A DNA stretch of 64,000 bases from Candidatus Poribacteria bacterium (GTDB lineage Bacteria; Poribacteria; WGA-4E; WGA-3G). Every line of letters starts with the position of its first letter. Position 1 is the stretch's first letter. The stretch lies in the NCBI GenBank assembly GCA_028820635.1, contig JAPPIG010000080.1:1-64000 (forward strand), read 5' to 3'. A model generated the notes under the pieces. That model worked only from the letters and a program-made list of their open reading frames with translations, was not told the origin of the DNA and did no database searches. The translations under genes and the position numbers were made by a program. Below, one piece after another: positions 51,336 to 60,299 of this stretch.

Positions 51336-52598
51336 CTAAATTCCTAAACCATCGTCAATTTCCCGTTGGTAACTATTGATGGATTCGTCAAGCATTTCGT
51401 CCAAGTGAACAATTTGTCCAGTTGCACCGGATTCAAGCATGGCGTAAGAAATGGCAACGGAACGAGTGCCTTGATACGCATCTACTTCAATGGGGTGGTT
51501 ACCAGCAATTGCTTCGGCGAAATCACCATACTCAATTGCGATGATTTTTGCGTCGGTATCTGAAAAAGGGAAATTATATTGCCACAGGCGGTCACCACCG
51601 AACAGGTCTGTCGTAACGGCATCAAGACGAAAATCAGGCACGAGGTCTAAAAGCCGCTCATCGTTAATCGTTCCGTGCCCATCAATTTGTAGGGAAATAA
51701 CTCCACCACTTCTGTCCCCGGGAAGTGTCATTGAGCCTTGAGACCCGTTAATTTGTCTGACCCAACCCCCTTGCCCCCACGCGCCGTGGTCCTCAATATA
51801 TTGTCCGATGACTCCGTTTTTGAAAGTCAACGTTGCATACGCTGCATCTTCTGCAGTTGCTTCAAACTCAGCAGGCATTTTGCGTTGCCATTCCGTATAG
51901 ACACCCGCAGGATTTGATCCAGATTCACCGCTCACAGCAGCAGGATTGTGTCGAATCGGCTCATGAAGGCGGGTTTGCGCGTAGACGGTTTCAACTTCAC
52001 CGAGTAGATACTCAATCATATCGGCATAGTGGACACCAACATCAAGCAGGACACCACTTTGATCTTTTTGATGCCTCCAGACAGAGATAAGCATTCGGTT
52101 TGAACCGCCAATTGCATGGTGAATAAGAAAGCGCGGTTTTCCAATAACTTCTGCATCAAGCAATGCTTTGGCAAGCCGATTGATCGGGTCGCGCCGATAG
52201 TTTTCAGCCACGCTCAGCACAGCATCAGATTTTTCTTCTGCACGGCGGATTAGGTTACACGCGCGAACGGTCAATCCCATCGGTTTTTCAACCATTGTGT
52301 GCCATCCGCGTTCAAGTGTTTCAACAGCCACAGTGTGGTGATAAGGTGGTGTAGTTGTTACATCTACGGCATCAATGCCGACTTTAGCCAGTTCTTCAAG
52401 ATTTCCAACAACAACGGGTTTCTTACCGAAACGTTCTTCTGCTTGTGCAGCAAGGGACTCAGCATTGGCAAGAACCGGGTCACACGCACCGACGAGATCG
52501 AATCGTTCCCATCCCGCCCGATGAAGTTCTGCTAACCCGTACATGTGTCGGTGTCCCATACCGCCACATCCAACAATTGCTAATCGAATAGTGTCCAT
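51336..52598 (-). CDS. Gfo/Idh/MocA-family oxidoreductase
   Basis: A 420-residue family member with LAIVGCGGMGHRH for the dinucleotide and MVEKPMGLTVRAC holding the canonical E-K-P. LLDVGVHYADMIEYLLGEVE gives the H-x-x-D type catalytic segment. It is longer than its neighbour because of an insert around residues 210-250. AGGAACGAG precedes the ATG. Nine bases separate it from the transglycosylase gene upstream, which suggests co-transcription, although the functions differ. Confidence 0.87.
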   Translation of the reverse strand: MDTIRLAIVGCGGMGHRHMYGLAELHRAGWERFDLVGACDPVLANAESLAAQAEERFGKKPVVVGNLEELAKVGIDAVDVTTTPPYHHTVAVETLERGWHTMVEKPMGLTVRACNLIRRAEEKSDAVLSVAENYRRDPINRLAKALLDAEVIGKPRFLIHHAIGGSNRMLISVWRHQKDQSGVLLDVGVHYADMIEYLLGEVETVYAQTRLHEPIRHNPAAVSGESGSNPAGVYTEWQRKMPAEFEATAEDAAYATLTFKNGVIGQYIEDHGAWGQGGWVRQINGSQGSMTLPGDRSGGVISLQIDGHGTINDERLLDLVPDFRLDAVTTDLFGGDRLWQYNFPFSDTDAKIIAIEYGDFAEAIAGNHPIEVDAYQGTRSVAISYAMLESGATGQIVHLDEMLDESINSYQREIDDGLGI

Positions 52599-52607
52599 AT
52601 CTCGTTC

Positions 52608-54191
52608 CTAATTGTTAAGGATAATTTCTAATCTCTTCAAATCAGTTTCCAATAATTTTGGATCGTTACGATATAAGTTTCGACGGTTTAGCACGTTCTC
52701 AGCGTATTTTCTACCTCTACTGGGAAGAGGACCTCTTATTTTCACTCTGCCGGGGCCGACATTATATGCACCGAGTGCCAAAGTTAAATTATTGAGATAT
52801 TTCTCCAAAAGGTAGTTGAAATAGACTAATCCCGCGTTGAGATTTTTCTCGGCATCAAACCGCTCATCTACTTTCCTATCAAAGTTTGGCTTAAGTTTAT
52901 TGGAGTATCTTGGCACTTTTAAGCCGTACTCTCTTGCGGTTCCAGGCACCATCTGCATTAAGCCGCCCGCTCCAGTTTTTGACACAGCCACAGGATTAAA
53001 TTTTGATTCTACATAAATAATGGCTAACATCAATTCTATAGAGATGTTGTGTTTTTTGGCAATATGAATGCTCTTCTTTTTTGAAGAATCTGGAGTAGGT
53101 TCAATTTTTTTCAACTTCGGATCATCAGGTTTTCTACTAAGAGGTGATTCGGTATCTTTAGGATCCGGTTTATCCTGAGTTTGCGATGACACACTTGCAG
53201 GTGTGCTACTGGGTATAGGCTCGCTGGACATTTGTTTTGCTCCACCAAAAGTGAAACCGATTGCAAGGAGATGCTTATATCTTAGATTATCTTGGTTCAA
53301 AAAAGTATAGTAGGTTTGCTTACCCCAATTTTTGAATGCGATTCCTAAACTCCATGAATGAGTAGGGGTTCCAGTGTCAAAAGAAAAAAGTGAACCAACG
53401 TTTGCGGAAAGGGGCCCGCTCACAACTTCAAGACTTGTCCCAAAACCGGGTGAAGTAACATTAAAGCAGGTATGCCATCTAATAAATTGATAGGGTATCA
53501 GTGTTGTCCCCAAAGCAAATTGTGGTTCAAATGTATTTAAAATTATCCCATTTCTATCTTGAATGGTGACACCACTAATATCGCGAAATTGCATTCCTAC
53601 GGTTGCGTGACGGGAAAGTGCTAACAGTGCCCCAACGTCATAATTTGGAGCCCAGAGACTGTTTGTATAAGGTGCTCGACTATATCCTGTACTTGCGCCA
53701 AATTGTACCGACCCGAATCTCTTGGCATACGAAAGTAGAGCTTGATTATAACCATACTCAAACGTGCCGATAGGGTTAGAAGTATGATTTGTCAAGAAAC
53801 GATCAGAAGCGTTGAGATCAAGGATGTTTACGCCAAAAGTGCCAATTGAGTTGATAGGATAGGCGAGGGAAACCGCACCTTGTGAAAAATCATAAATCAG
53901 ATTTCCACGTTCAAGAGATGCAAGTCCTGCGGGATTCCAAAGCGGACTTGTCGCATCATCCGCATTGCTAATAAAAGCGTGACTCAACCCGATCCCACGC
54001 GTTCCAATTGCGGGTCTCGGTTGATGTGTTCCAATTTCGTGCGGACTGTTGACCGAATCTGAAAAGATGTGTTTTCCACTGGGAACACCCATGAATAAGA
54101 GGAGTAAGATGGCTGCGAACAACCATCTTCGTTCATGGGAGATCAAGGTGGCGAGCTGGGTTTTCACTTTTGCCTTTGTATCTGATTTCAA
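52608..54191 (-). CDS. Outer-membrane-barrel-like domain fused to a lytic transglycosylase
   Basis: A 527-residue protein. After a hydrophobic segment (WLFAAILLLLFMGV) comes a region of about 270 residues that begins TRGIGLSHAFISNADDATSP and LWNPAGLASL, the signature of PorV/UPF0164-type outer-membrane barrels, followed by many short amphipathic strands. A Pro/Ser/Lys-rich linker (about 330-385) leads to an SLT domain: IIYVESKFNPVAVS with the catalytic Glu, GAGGLMQMVPGTA and LALGAYNVGPGRV. So a barrel and a peptidoglycan-cutting domain are joined. The TTG start at 54191 overlaps the upstream gene by 59 bases; GTG at 54167 is an alternative. Confidence 0.75.
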   Translation of the reverse strand: MKSDTKAKVKTQLATLISHERRWLFAAILLLLFMGVPSGKHIFSDSVNSPHEIGTHQPRPAIGTRGIGLSHAFISNADDATSPLWNPAGLASLERGNLIYDFSQGAVSLAYPINSIGTFGVNILDLNASDRFLTNHTSNPIGTFEYGYNQALLSYAKRFGSVQFGASTGYSRAPYTNSLWAPNYDVGALLALSRHATVGMQFRDISGVTIQDRNGIILNTFEPQFALGTTLIPYQFIRWHTCFNVTSPGFGTSLEVVSGPLSANVGSLFSFDTGTPTHSWSLGIAFKNWGKQTYYTFLNQDNLRYKHLLAIGFTFGGAKQMSSEPIPSSTPASVSSQTQDKPDPKDTESPLSRKPDDPKLKKIEPTPDSSKKKSIHIAKKHNISIELMLAIIYVESKFNPVAVSKTGAGGLMQMVPGTAREYGLKVPRYSNKLKPNFDRKVDERFDAEKNLNAGLVYFNYLLEKYLNNLTLALGAYNVGPGRVKIRGPLPSRGRKYAENVLNRRNLYRNDPKLLETDLKRLEIILNN

Positions 54192-54948
54192 AATGCAGGT
54201 GGGGACCTGTTGAAATTCCGGTGTTTCCGGCTAAACCAATGACTTGTCCTTGTTGGACGAAATCACCGACGGATACATAAATTCTGGACAAATGTCCGTA
54301 AGATGTGCTGTAATCGTCTTCGTGTTGTATGGAAACTGTTTTGCCGTAACCGCCTTTTCTCCTCGCATAGGTGACTTTACCTGTTTTTGAAGCATAAACC
54401 CGTGTGCCGGTTGATGCACGGAAATCTATGCCCTCATGCAGACGGTAATGACGCGTTACAGGATGCTTGCGATAACCATAATGTGATGTTATAATTAAAG
54501 GAATTCGTAACGGAATTGCAAAACCGACGCTTTCACCACTCGTGATAAAAATTTCCTGACCTATTTTGAGGTGTTTGGGATCGGATATGCCATTTATTTT
54601 TTGGAGGTCTCTCCAATTCTTAATATTGTATTTTCGGGCTATCCCATACAATGTGTCTCCATCTCTAATTATATGCCACGTTCCATCTGCGGGTCCCCCT
54701 GCATTTTGGAGTTTAGTTTCATCAATTGGAATGATTAACTTTTTTCCAATTTGTATGCGGTCTAAAGACTTCAGGTTGTTGGCTTTAGCAATAGATTTTA
54801 TGGGTACTCCATATTTTTTGGCAATCCCTGATAATGTTTCCCCTGATTTGACCGTATGTTGCACCCCAATAGCTGAAGATGTCCACGATGTTAAAACAAA
54901 AACTACGAATAAAACGGTTATAACTACTTTAAAATTTTTTCTCTTCAT
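54133..54948 (-). CDS. LysM and M23 peptidase protein
   Basis: A 271-residue envelope protein. A signal segment (VVITVLFVVFVLTSWTSS) is followed by two LysM modules (HTVKSGETLSGIAKKYGVP and WHIIRDGDTLYGIARKYN) that bind peptidoglycan, then a LytM/M23 domain with HEGIDF (H-x3-D zinc motif) and GPHLHFEI (H-x-H). It is a peptidoglycan endopeptidase or an amidase activator of the EnvC/NlpD type; all zinc ligands are present, which favours an enzyme. Its 3' end overlaps the transglycosylase gene, so the two wall-acting proteins are made together. Confidence 0.88.
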   Translation of the reverse strand: MKRKNFKVVITVLFVVFVLTSWTSSAIGVQHTVKSGETLSGIAKKYGVPIKSIAKANNLKSLDRIQIGKKLIIPIDETKLQNAGGPADGTWHIIRDGDTLYGIARKYNIKNWRDLQKINGISDPKHLKIGQEIFITSGESVGFAIPLRIPLIITSHYGYRKHPVTRHYRLHEGIDFRASTGTRVYASKTGKVTYARRKGGYGKTVSIQHEDDYSTSYGHLSRIYVSVGDFVQQGQVIGLAGNTGISTGPHLHFEIRYKGKSENPARHLDLP

Positions 54949-55145
54949 TTCATACCTATATTGGGTTATGCTTGCCAGAACCTACCTTATGTACTAAAAT
55001 AAATAGTGTCTAATAGACCCTTGCGTACGCTTTATTTGAGATGGATACTAATAAAATGACAAATGTCCGATAATTTGTATATTTGCGAGATTTACGTTCC
55101 TACTAAATCTAATTTAGTAGTTCGTTATCTCTAATTGATATGTTG

Positions 55146-55676
55146 TTAACGAGTTACCTTCAATAATATCTCAGTCGTGTCTGAAAGAATTTGTGTGTCA
55201 GTTTGAATGCCGGTGGATCCTACTGAAACGACTTCGCTGATCACAGTCACAACGAGTTGTAAAACCTCAACCCGCGTATTTACTTCACCCAACGTATCGG
55301 GGGCTGTCCATGTTACTGGATTATCGTTGGTGGCGGAAAGCGCACCATATTCAGTAATGTTTAGCCAATTTAGGACGACACTTGTTCCTCTAACCCCTTT
55401 AACTGAAGCCGTCAGTTCTACTTGTTCTCCCGGTTTGACCGCTTTTTTCGTAACCGTGACTGTTACATCAAGATCACCTGCTTCATCTACGTTCCCTACA
55501 TCTTCGGAGGTTTCTGATTCAACGATAACATCACCAGAATCCACTATATCCTGTTCCACCATATCAGTGCCAGAAACAGGGTTATTCAAGTTACTGCCTC
55601 CGCATCCTGAGATATTTAGACCTAACCCAACAAGGAAAATATAAACAAACAACACCAAAAATTTATATATCCGCAT
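55146..55676 (-). CDS. Small lipoprotein with Ig-like region
   Basis: A 176-residue lipoprotein with lipobox NISGC after a hydrophobic leader (FLVLFVYIFLVGLGL). ATG at 55676 (GGTGGAG in front) is preferred over a GTG four codons earlier. An acidic Ser/Asp/Glu-rich linker (residues 35-70) precedes a beta-rich part (VTVTKKAVKPGEQVELTASV, NPVTWTAPDTLGEV) resembling Ig-like or cadherin-like domains. No catalytic motif is seen. It is alone between two gene sets. Confidence 0.7.
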   Translation of the reverse strand: MRIYKFLVLFVYIFLVGLGLNISGCGGSNLNNPVSGTDMVEQDIVDSGDVIVESETSEDVGNVDEAGDLDVTVTVTKKAVKPGEQVELTASVKGVRGTSVVLNWLNITEYGALSATNDNPVTWTAPDTLGEVNTRVEVLQLVVTVISEVVSVGSTGIQTDTQILSDTTEILLKVTR

Positions 55677-55882
55677 GACTCCACCCACTTTTTGTATTTA
55701 GGACACTTTTATTATATCTGTCCAAATTTCGTCTTTTTACACAAGTAAGTTCAGGTTTTAAAGCAGAAGTGACATTACAACCTAAAACCTTGGAAAACCC
55801 TACTATTCGTAATTAATATAATGACATATTAACAAATACGAATAAAACGAAAAGACAGTTACAAAGAATGGGTAAAGTAATA

Positions 55883-55921
55883 ATTAACTTGGCAAGGTAG
55901 GTTTATCCATGCCAAGTTAAT
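55883..55921 (-). terminator. Probable terminator of the cytochrome c gene
   Basis: Perfect 12-base-pair stem ATTAACTTGGCA/TGCCAAGTTAAT with a 15-base loop, four bases after the stop codon on the minus strand. The following stretch is T-rich (TATTACTTT). Confidence 0.65.
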
Positions 55922-55924
55922 AGG

Positions 55925-56710
55925 TTATCTTGCGGAACTTTCCAGCTGCTCGCGCAGAAAGGCGACAATATCCGCTATATCTTGGTCACTGAGGATATCA
56001 GAGGCGTAGAAAGGCATGAGTGTGCTACCACCACCACGGATCGTTTTAGCCCAACGAACCACTGTTTTATCAATATCGCGTGGCAATCTGCCGCCAGGTC
56101 TGATGATATAAGGACCGACACCAGCTTTGAAAGGTGTTGTATGGCAAACGACGCAGGCGCGTCCGAAAAGTTGCCAACCCCTTTTGGTATCACCGGTCAT
56201 AGCAGCAATTTTCTCACCGGCTGCCTCTTTAGCATCATCATCTAACATTTCCATTTCAAACTGTGGGCCTTTCTTGTCTCCCGAAATCGCTTCAAAATAA
56301 GCCATAAGTGCTTCTGCATGTTCTACTGGAATTGCAGTGGGGTTAACTTTATCGGGGCGGACCTTTTGTAAAAAGTGCTCATAACAGAAACCACCACCGC
56401 CGGCAGCTCGCGCGAAATTAGCACCTGAAATCATACCGCCTTTTGCTGAACCGCGTTGTGGAACACCGATTACACTATGTCCAGCACGAATTAGACCGTC
56501 TGGTTCTGCAGCTTCATCAAAATCAGCATGGCAGTCTGAACAAGAGAGTCCACTTATATTTTTCGGTTCAAGAGTTCCCTTAAAAGTTGGGTCATGAAAA
56601 AGTTCACGTCCAAGTTGCGCTTTTTCTCCTAACTGTTGTGCTTGTGTAAAATATACTAACGCTGCTATCAATATTACTACGCAAATTGAAAGCGAAACGA
56701 ATTTACGCAT
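55925..56710 (-). CDS. Exported di-heme cytochrome c
   Basis: A 261-residue protein with a signal peptide (FVSLSICVVILIAALVYFTQA) and two heme-binding C-x-x-C-H sites, CSDCH near residue 57 and CVVCH near residue 187. The first half resembles the heme domain of cytochrome-c-peroxidase-like proteins (GRELFHDPTFKG, GLSCSDCH), the second a class-I cytochrome c ending MPFYASDILSDQDIADIVAF, with Met as the likely ligand. It would transfer electrons in the periplasm. ATG at 56710 is chosen (GGAG at seven bases) over the TTG one codon earlier. Confidence 0.85.
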   Translation of the reverse strand: MRKFVSLSICVVILIAALVYFTQAQQLGEKAQLGRELFHDPTFKGTLEPKNISGLSCSDCHADFDEAAEPDGLIRAGHSVIGVPQRGSAKGGMISGANFARAAGGGGFCYEHFLQKVRPDKVNPTAIPVEHAEALMAYFEAISGDKKGPQFEMEMLDDDAKEAAGEKIAAMTGDTKRGWQLFGRACVVCHTTPFKAGVGPYIIRPGGRLPRDIDKTVVRWAKTIRGGGSTLMPFYASDILSDQDIADIVAFLREQLESSAR

Positions 56711-56836
56711 CAAAAATCTCCTTTTGGCTAAAAAATATGCATACTTTAATTATTGTATCAAAAAATAAAATTAATTGTCAAGAAAAAAATGCTTAATTAT
56801 TGTGGATTCCAATAGTTTTCAAAGTAATTTGAAATT

Positions 56837-57382
56837 TTAATCAATACTAATTGTCTCCAAGACAGCAATGTATGGCAAATTTCGATACAATTGTCCGTGA
56901 TCAAGTCCATATCCGACGACAAAAACGTTCGGAATTTCAAAACCTGAATAATCAACCGGAACAAAAACTTCGCGTCGAGATGGCTTATCCAGAAGGGCAC
57001 AGATTTTAATAGACTTTGGGTTTAATGAACCGAGATGTTCCACAAGAAACTTTAAGGTGCGTCCGGTGTCAATAATATCCTCTACAATAAGGACATGTCT
57101 ATGTTTTACATAATCGCTCCCTGTCCGGATAAACTGTATTTCTTTAGATGACTCTGTACTATTATGGTAACTTGAAGTCTGCAAGAATTCAAAGCGAAGT
57201 GGTAAAGATATTTCACGAGCGAGGTCCGCGAAAAACAACGTTGCACCTCTCAGTACGCAGACAAGGACAAGTTCTTGATTTTCATAGTCCTTAGATATTT
57301 GCTTGCCGAGTTCCTGAATTCGTTCCCGAATCTGTGATTCAGAAATCAGAACAGATTTAGGAAACGGTTTCGTCTTTTCCAT
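56837..57382 (-). CDS. hpt: Hypoxanthine phosphoribosyltransferase
   Basis: A 181-residue purine-salvage enzyme that joins hypoxanthine or guanine to PRPP. The PRPP motif is VLIVEDIIDTGRT; LVCVLRGATLFFADL is the N-terminal substrate loop and EIPNVFVVGYGLDH the late purine-contact region with the usual VGYGLD. ATG at 57382 gives normal length; a longer frame to 57433 would overlap tilS further. It overlaps the end of tilS by 26 bases. The tilS-hpt order is known from many bacteria. Confidence 0.92.
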   Translation of the reverse strand: MEKTKPFPKSVLISESQIRERIQELGKQISKDYENQELVLVCVLRGATLFFADLAREISLPLRFEFLQTSSYHNSTESSKEIQFIRTGSDYVKHRHVLIVEDIIDTGRTLKFLVEHLGSLNPKSIKICALLDKPSRREVFVPVDYSGFEIPNVFVVGYGLDHGQLYRNLPYIAVLETISID

Positions 57383-58772
57383 AATGTAAGTGAAGACATC
57401 TCCGTGTTTGGTGTCGGATTTTGAACATCTCATTGGTGGTAAACCCGATCACCCATAAAATTTCATCACCGCATACGACCATTGGGATACGATTGCGTTC
57501 ACAACGCGGCACTTTTGCATCCATTAAAAAATCTTTAATCTTTTTTGTTCCTTGCATGCCATGTGGTTGAAATCGGTCACCTTGTCGTCGATTGCGGACT
57601 ATAAGTGGCAATTGAATCTTGCTATAATCAAACATTGCTTCAAAAGTTCCATCAAGTAAGGATGGAAAATCGTCTGGAAGTGTATCATATAAGCATGCTG
57701 TGATTTCTGTATTTAATGTAGGGATAAACGTTTTCCCCGGTACATTTAGCGGATAGGCAAAATCCTCTGTCTCAACTGGTGTATGCTCAAAAATAAGTTG
57801 TTCATAAGCGCGTCTGAACTGGATACCGTTTGGTAGTGCTAACACAGCATTCGGCTTATCCCTATTGATAAGACCGAGAATAGCTTGGTAATGTTCGAAA
57901 TAGAAATCCTCTACTTGTCCAAAAACCTCAGTGATGCCATACCTTAGAATCCGTCTCTGTAACGCAATGTGATTTTGTAGAAATTTCTCTCTATCTAACG
58001 TAACACATGTAGATTGTGATAGCGGAAGTTTGCAGGCATCAAAAGCCTCACGCGCAATTCTGTCAAGATATTCCGATTCAACACTCAGGACTTCAGCGGT
58101 CCGACTTAATCCTGCCTTGATGTTTGGATTATAATCCTGTTCAAGCAGCGGCATCAACTCATGGCGGATTCGATTGCGTAGGTAGCGTTTGTCTGTATTT
58201 GTAGAATCCTGCCGTGGCACAAGATCTATTGATTTGAGAAATGATTCAATTTCCTGGCGGGTGAACGCTGCGAGCGGACGAATAAACTTCCCATCTCGGA
58301 TAGGTGCTATTCCTTTTAACCCATCGGATCCTGCACCTCGAATTAGATTCATCAGAACCGTTTCGGCAATATCGTCTCGGTGGTGTCCAAGTGCAACTTT
58401 AGTCGCGCCTACTTGTGCACAGACAGATTCATAAAATTCGTAACGCGCGCGACGCCCCGCAGCCTCTACAGAAAGTTTCCACTGTTTAATTAAATGTGGT
58501 AATTCAACGGCGTGTCTCGTAAAAGGCAACCCTAATCGTGCAGCATGCTCGCGAACAAATTCAGTGTCTGCGGCAGAATCATGCCTGAGACCGTGATCAA
58601 GGTGAACGATGTGAAGATGGCAGTTTAATTGTGTGTGTAGGGCATGCAACCCGTAAAGTAGTGCAAGTGAATCAGCACCGCCTGAGACTGCAACGAGCAC
58701 CGTTTCTCCGTCCTCAATCATCGTGTGCTGTGAAATGAAGCGATGCATCTCTTGCACAAAACGGGCTTCCAT
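57357..58772 (-). CDS. tilS: tRNA(Ile)-lysidine synthase
   Basis: A 471-residue N-type ATP pyrophosphatase that converts C34 of tRNA-Ile(CAU) to lysidine, allowing it to read AUA. The PP-loop is VAVSGGADSLALL; VHLDHGLR, ALGHHRDDIAETVLMNLIRG and YLRNRIRHELMPLL are TilS signatures; the C-terminal domain carries RNRRQGDRFQPHGMQGTKKI followed by KDFLMDAKVP. ATG at 58772 is chosen; a TTG start five codons upstream is possible. The hpt gene follows with overlap. A CAU-anticodon tRNA lies just upstream. Confidence 0.92.
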   Translation of the reverse strand: MEARFVQEMHRFISQHTMIEDGETVLVAVSGGADSLALLYGLHALHTQLNCHLHIVHLDHGLRHDSAADTEFVREHAARLGLPFTRHAVELPHLIKQWKLSVEAAGRRARYEFYESVCAQVGATKVALGHHRDDIAETVLMNLIRGAGSDGLKGIAPIRDGKFIRPLAAFTRQEIESFLKSIDLVPRQDSTNTDKRYLRNRIRHELMPLLEQDYNPNIKAGLSRTAEVLSVESEYLDRIAREAFDACKLPLSQSTCVTLDREKFLQNHIALQRRILRYGITEVFGQVEDFYFEHYQAILGLINRDKPNAVLALPNGIQFRRAYEQLIFEHTPVETEDFAYPLNVPGKTFIPTLNTEITACLYDTLPDDFPSLLDGTFEAMFDYSKIQLPLIVRNRRQGDRFQPHGMQGTKKIKDFLMDAKVPRCERNRIPMVVCGDEILWVIGFTTNEMFKIRHQTRRCLHLHYGKDETVS

Positions 58773-58794
58773 GAGGTGGGCCTTCAAAGAACAA

Positions 58795-58866
58795 TGCCGG
58801 TGCGGAGAGTCGAACTCCGGACAGCACGATTATGAGTCGTGTGCTCTACCACTGAGCTACACCGGC
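58795..58866 (-). tRNA. tRNA with CAT anticodon (Met or Ile2)
   Basis: A 72-base cloverleaf can be drawn on the minus strand: acceptor GCCGGTG/CACCGGC, D-arm GCTC...GAGC, anticodon arm CACGA-CTCATAA-TCGTG, T-arm CGGAG-TTCGACT-CTCCG, discriminator A. No CCA is encoded. The anticodon CAT fits elongator Met or the TilS substrate Ile2; the sequence alone does not decide. It lies 22 bases upstream of tilS on the same strand. Confidence 0.85.
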
Positions 58867-58955
58867 ACGTTAAAATCTAATTTTAAGTATATCACATGTT
58901 TTTCTTAAAGTCAAACATAATTTCTGCATATATAATCAATAGTTCGGTTTGGATA

Positions 58956-58984
58956 TTGCGAATTATAAATAATAGTGATATAAT
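58956..58984 (+). promoter_or_regulatory. Promoter of argG
   Basis: TTGCGA (58956-58961), 17-base spacer, TATAAT (58979-58984). The -10 ends six bases before the ATG, so transcription should begin at or next to the start codon, with no leader. Confidence 0.65.
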
Positions 58985-58990
58985 TCAATT

Positions 58991-60229
58991 ATGAATATAC
59001 ATCAATTAAAAGGAAAAACCGTCGGAGCAGCGGTCTCTGGCGGTCTTGATAGCTGCACAATTACGAAGTGGTTAGTTGATAATGGCGTCAACGTTGTATG
59101 TTTTACAGCGGACCTTGGACAGCCCGATGAGCGGGATGTTGAGGAAATTCGAGAGCGGATGTTGGCATGTGGTGCCCAAGAGGCAGTCATGGTTGACGCA
59201 AAGGATGACCTCGCTGAGGCTGGGATCCGTCTCATTCAGTGTCAAGCGGTATATGAAGGTGGGTATTGGAATACAACGGGCATTGCCCGACACATTACTG
59301 TAAAAGCATTGTTGCCAGAGATGGAAAAGCGTGAGATTTCTATTTTGACGCACGGAGCAACAGGACGCGGGAACGACCAAGTTCGGTTTCAACTTGCTAC
59401 CAATATGCTTAATCCACACTTTTCTGTTTACGCACCGTGGCGGGACCCCGAATTCCTAAAGCAGTTTGGCGGCAGAAAGGAGATGATTGACTTCTGCCAA
59501 GAGCACAACTTACCGATTACCGCTACGCATGAAAAACCCTATTCTACAGATGCGAATTTATTAGGATTAACGCATGAAGCGGGTAGATTAGAATCGCTGA
59601 AAACACCAGCAGGATTTATTTCACCGGGAATGGGTGTGCATCCGAAAGAAGCACCCGATGATATAGAACACTTCACCGTTACATTTGCACGTGGAATGCC
59701 CGTTGAAGTGAACGGGAGTCCTTGTACGCCATTGATGAGTTTGATGGAAGCAAATCGAATTGGTGGACGAAACGGGGTCGGTATAGGCATCCATACTGTT
59801 GAAAACCGATTTGTCGGGATCAAAAGCCGTGGCGTATATGAATCACCGGGAATGGAATTGCTTGGTAAATGTTATGAGTTTCTGCTGCAACTGATTTTAG
59901 ATAGGCGCGCTCGTAGACATTTTGATAGTGTTGCATCTACAATCGCTGAACAGATTTATGAAGGCTACTGGTTTGATGCTGCTACACAGGCATTGCTTGC
60001 CTCAATTGAACCTTTGACGCGTTTAGCAAGTGGGACAATTACGGTGGCACTGTATAAAGGGAATGTAGCATTTCATGCCGCAACGGGTGTTCCGCATTCA
60101 CTTTATTCTGAAGAAACGGCTTCAATGGAGGCGATTGGCGATTTCGACCATGCAGACTCGGAAGGGTTTTTGGCTGTGCTCGGTGTCGGGGCGCGTGCTT
60201 CTGCCATTGCAGGACAGACGCAAGAGTAG
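58991..60229 (+). CDS. argG: Argininosuccinate synthase
   Basis: A 412-residue enzyme that joins citrulline and aspartate with ATP in arginine synthesis. The PP-loop is VSGGLDSCTI; VVCFTADLGQPDER, ILTHGATGRGNDQVRF and the EKPYSTDANLLG and EAGRLE segments are family marks. The loop has Ser-Cys where the commonest form reads Thr-Ser. There is no ribosome binding site upstream, and the -10 box lies six bases before the ATG, suggesting a leaderless mRNA. Other arg genes are not in the window. Confidence 0.92.
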   Translation: MNIHQLKGKTVGAAVSGGLDSCTITKWLVDNGVNVVCFTADLGQPDERDVEEIRERMLACGAQEAVMVDAKDDLAEAGIRLIQCQAVYEGGYWNTTGIARHITVKALLPEMEKREISILTHGATGRGNDQVRFQLATNMLNPHFSVYAPWRDPEFLKQFGGRKEMIDFCQEHNLPITATHEKPYSTDANLLGLTHEAGRLESLKTPAGFISPGMGVHPKEAPDDIEHFTVTFARGMPVEVNGSPCTPLMSLMEANRIGGRNGVGIGIHTVENRFVGIKSRGVYESPGMELLGKCYEFLLQLILDRRARRHFDSVASTIAEQIYEGYWFDAATQALLASIEPLTRLASGTITVALYKGNVAFHAATGVPHSLYSEETASMEAIGDFDHADSEGFLAVLGVGARASAIAGQTQE

Positions 60230-60258
60230 TTGAAGAGTGTAAATATGTATGCTACAAT
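60230..60258 (+). promoter_or_regulatory. Candidate promoter of the HicB-like gene
   Basis: TTGAAG (60230-60235), 17-base spacer, TACAAT (60253-60258). It overlaps the end of argG. Confidence 0.45.
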
Positions 60259-60299
60259 ATAAGCATGTTATACTGCGATATTCTGAAGGGAGTCAAATC

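Noticed and set aside
55207..55644. A 145-codon plus-strand frame opposite the small lipoprotein
   Set aside because: It is the reverse frame of the lipoprotein gene, rich in Ser/Thr/Pro by codon mirroring, with no start signal or domain.
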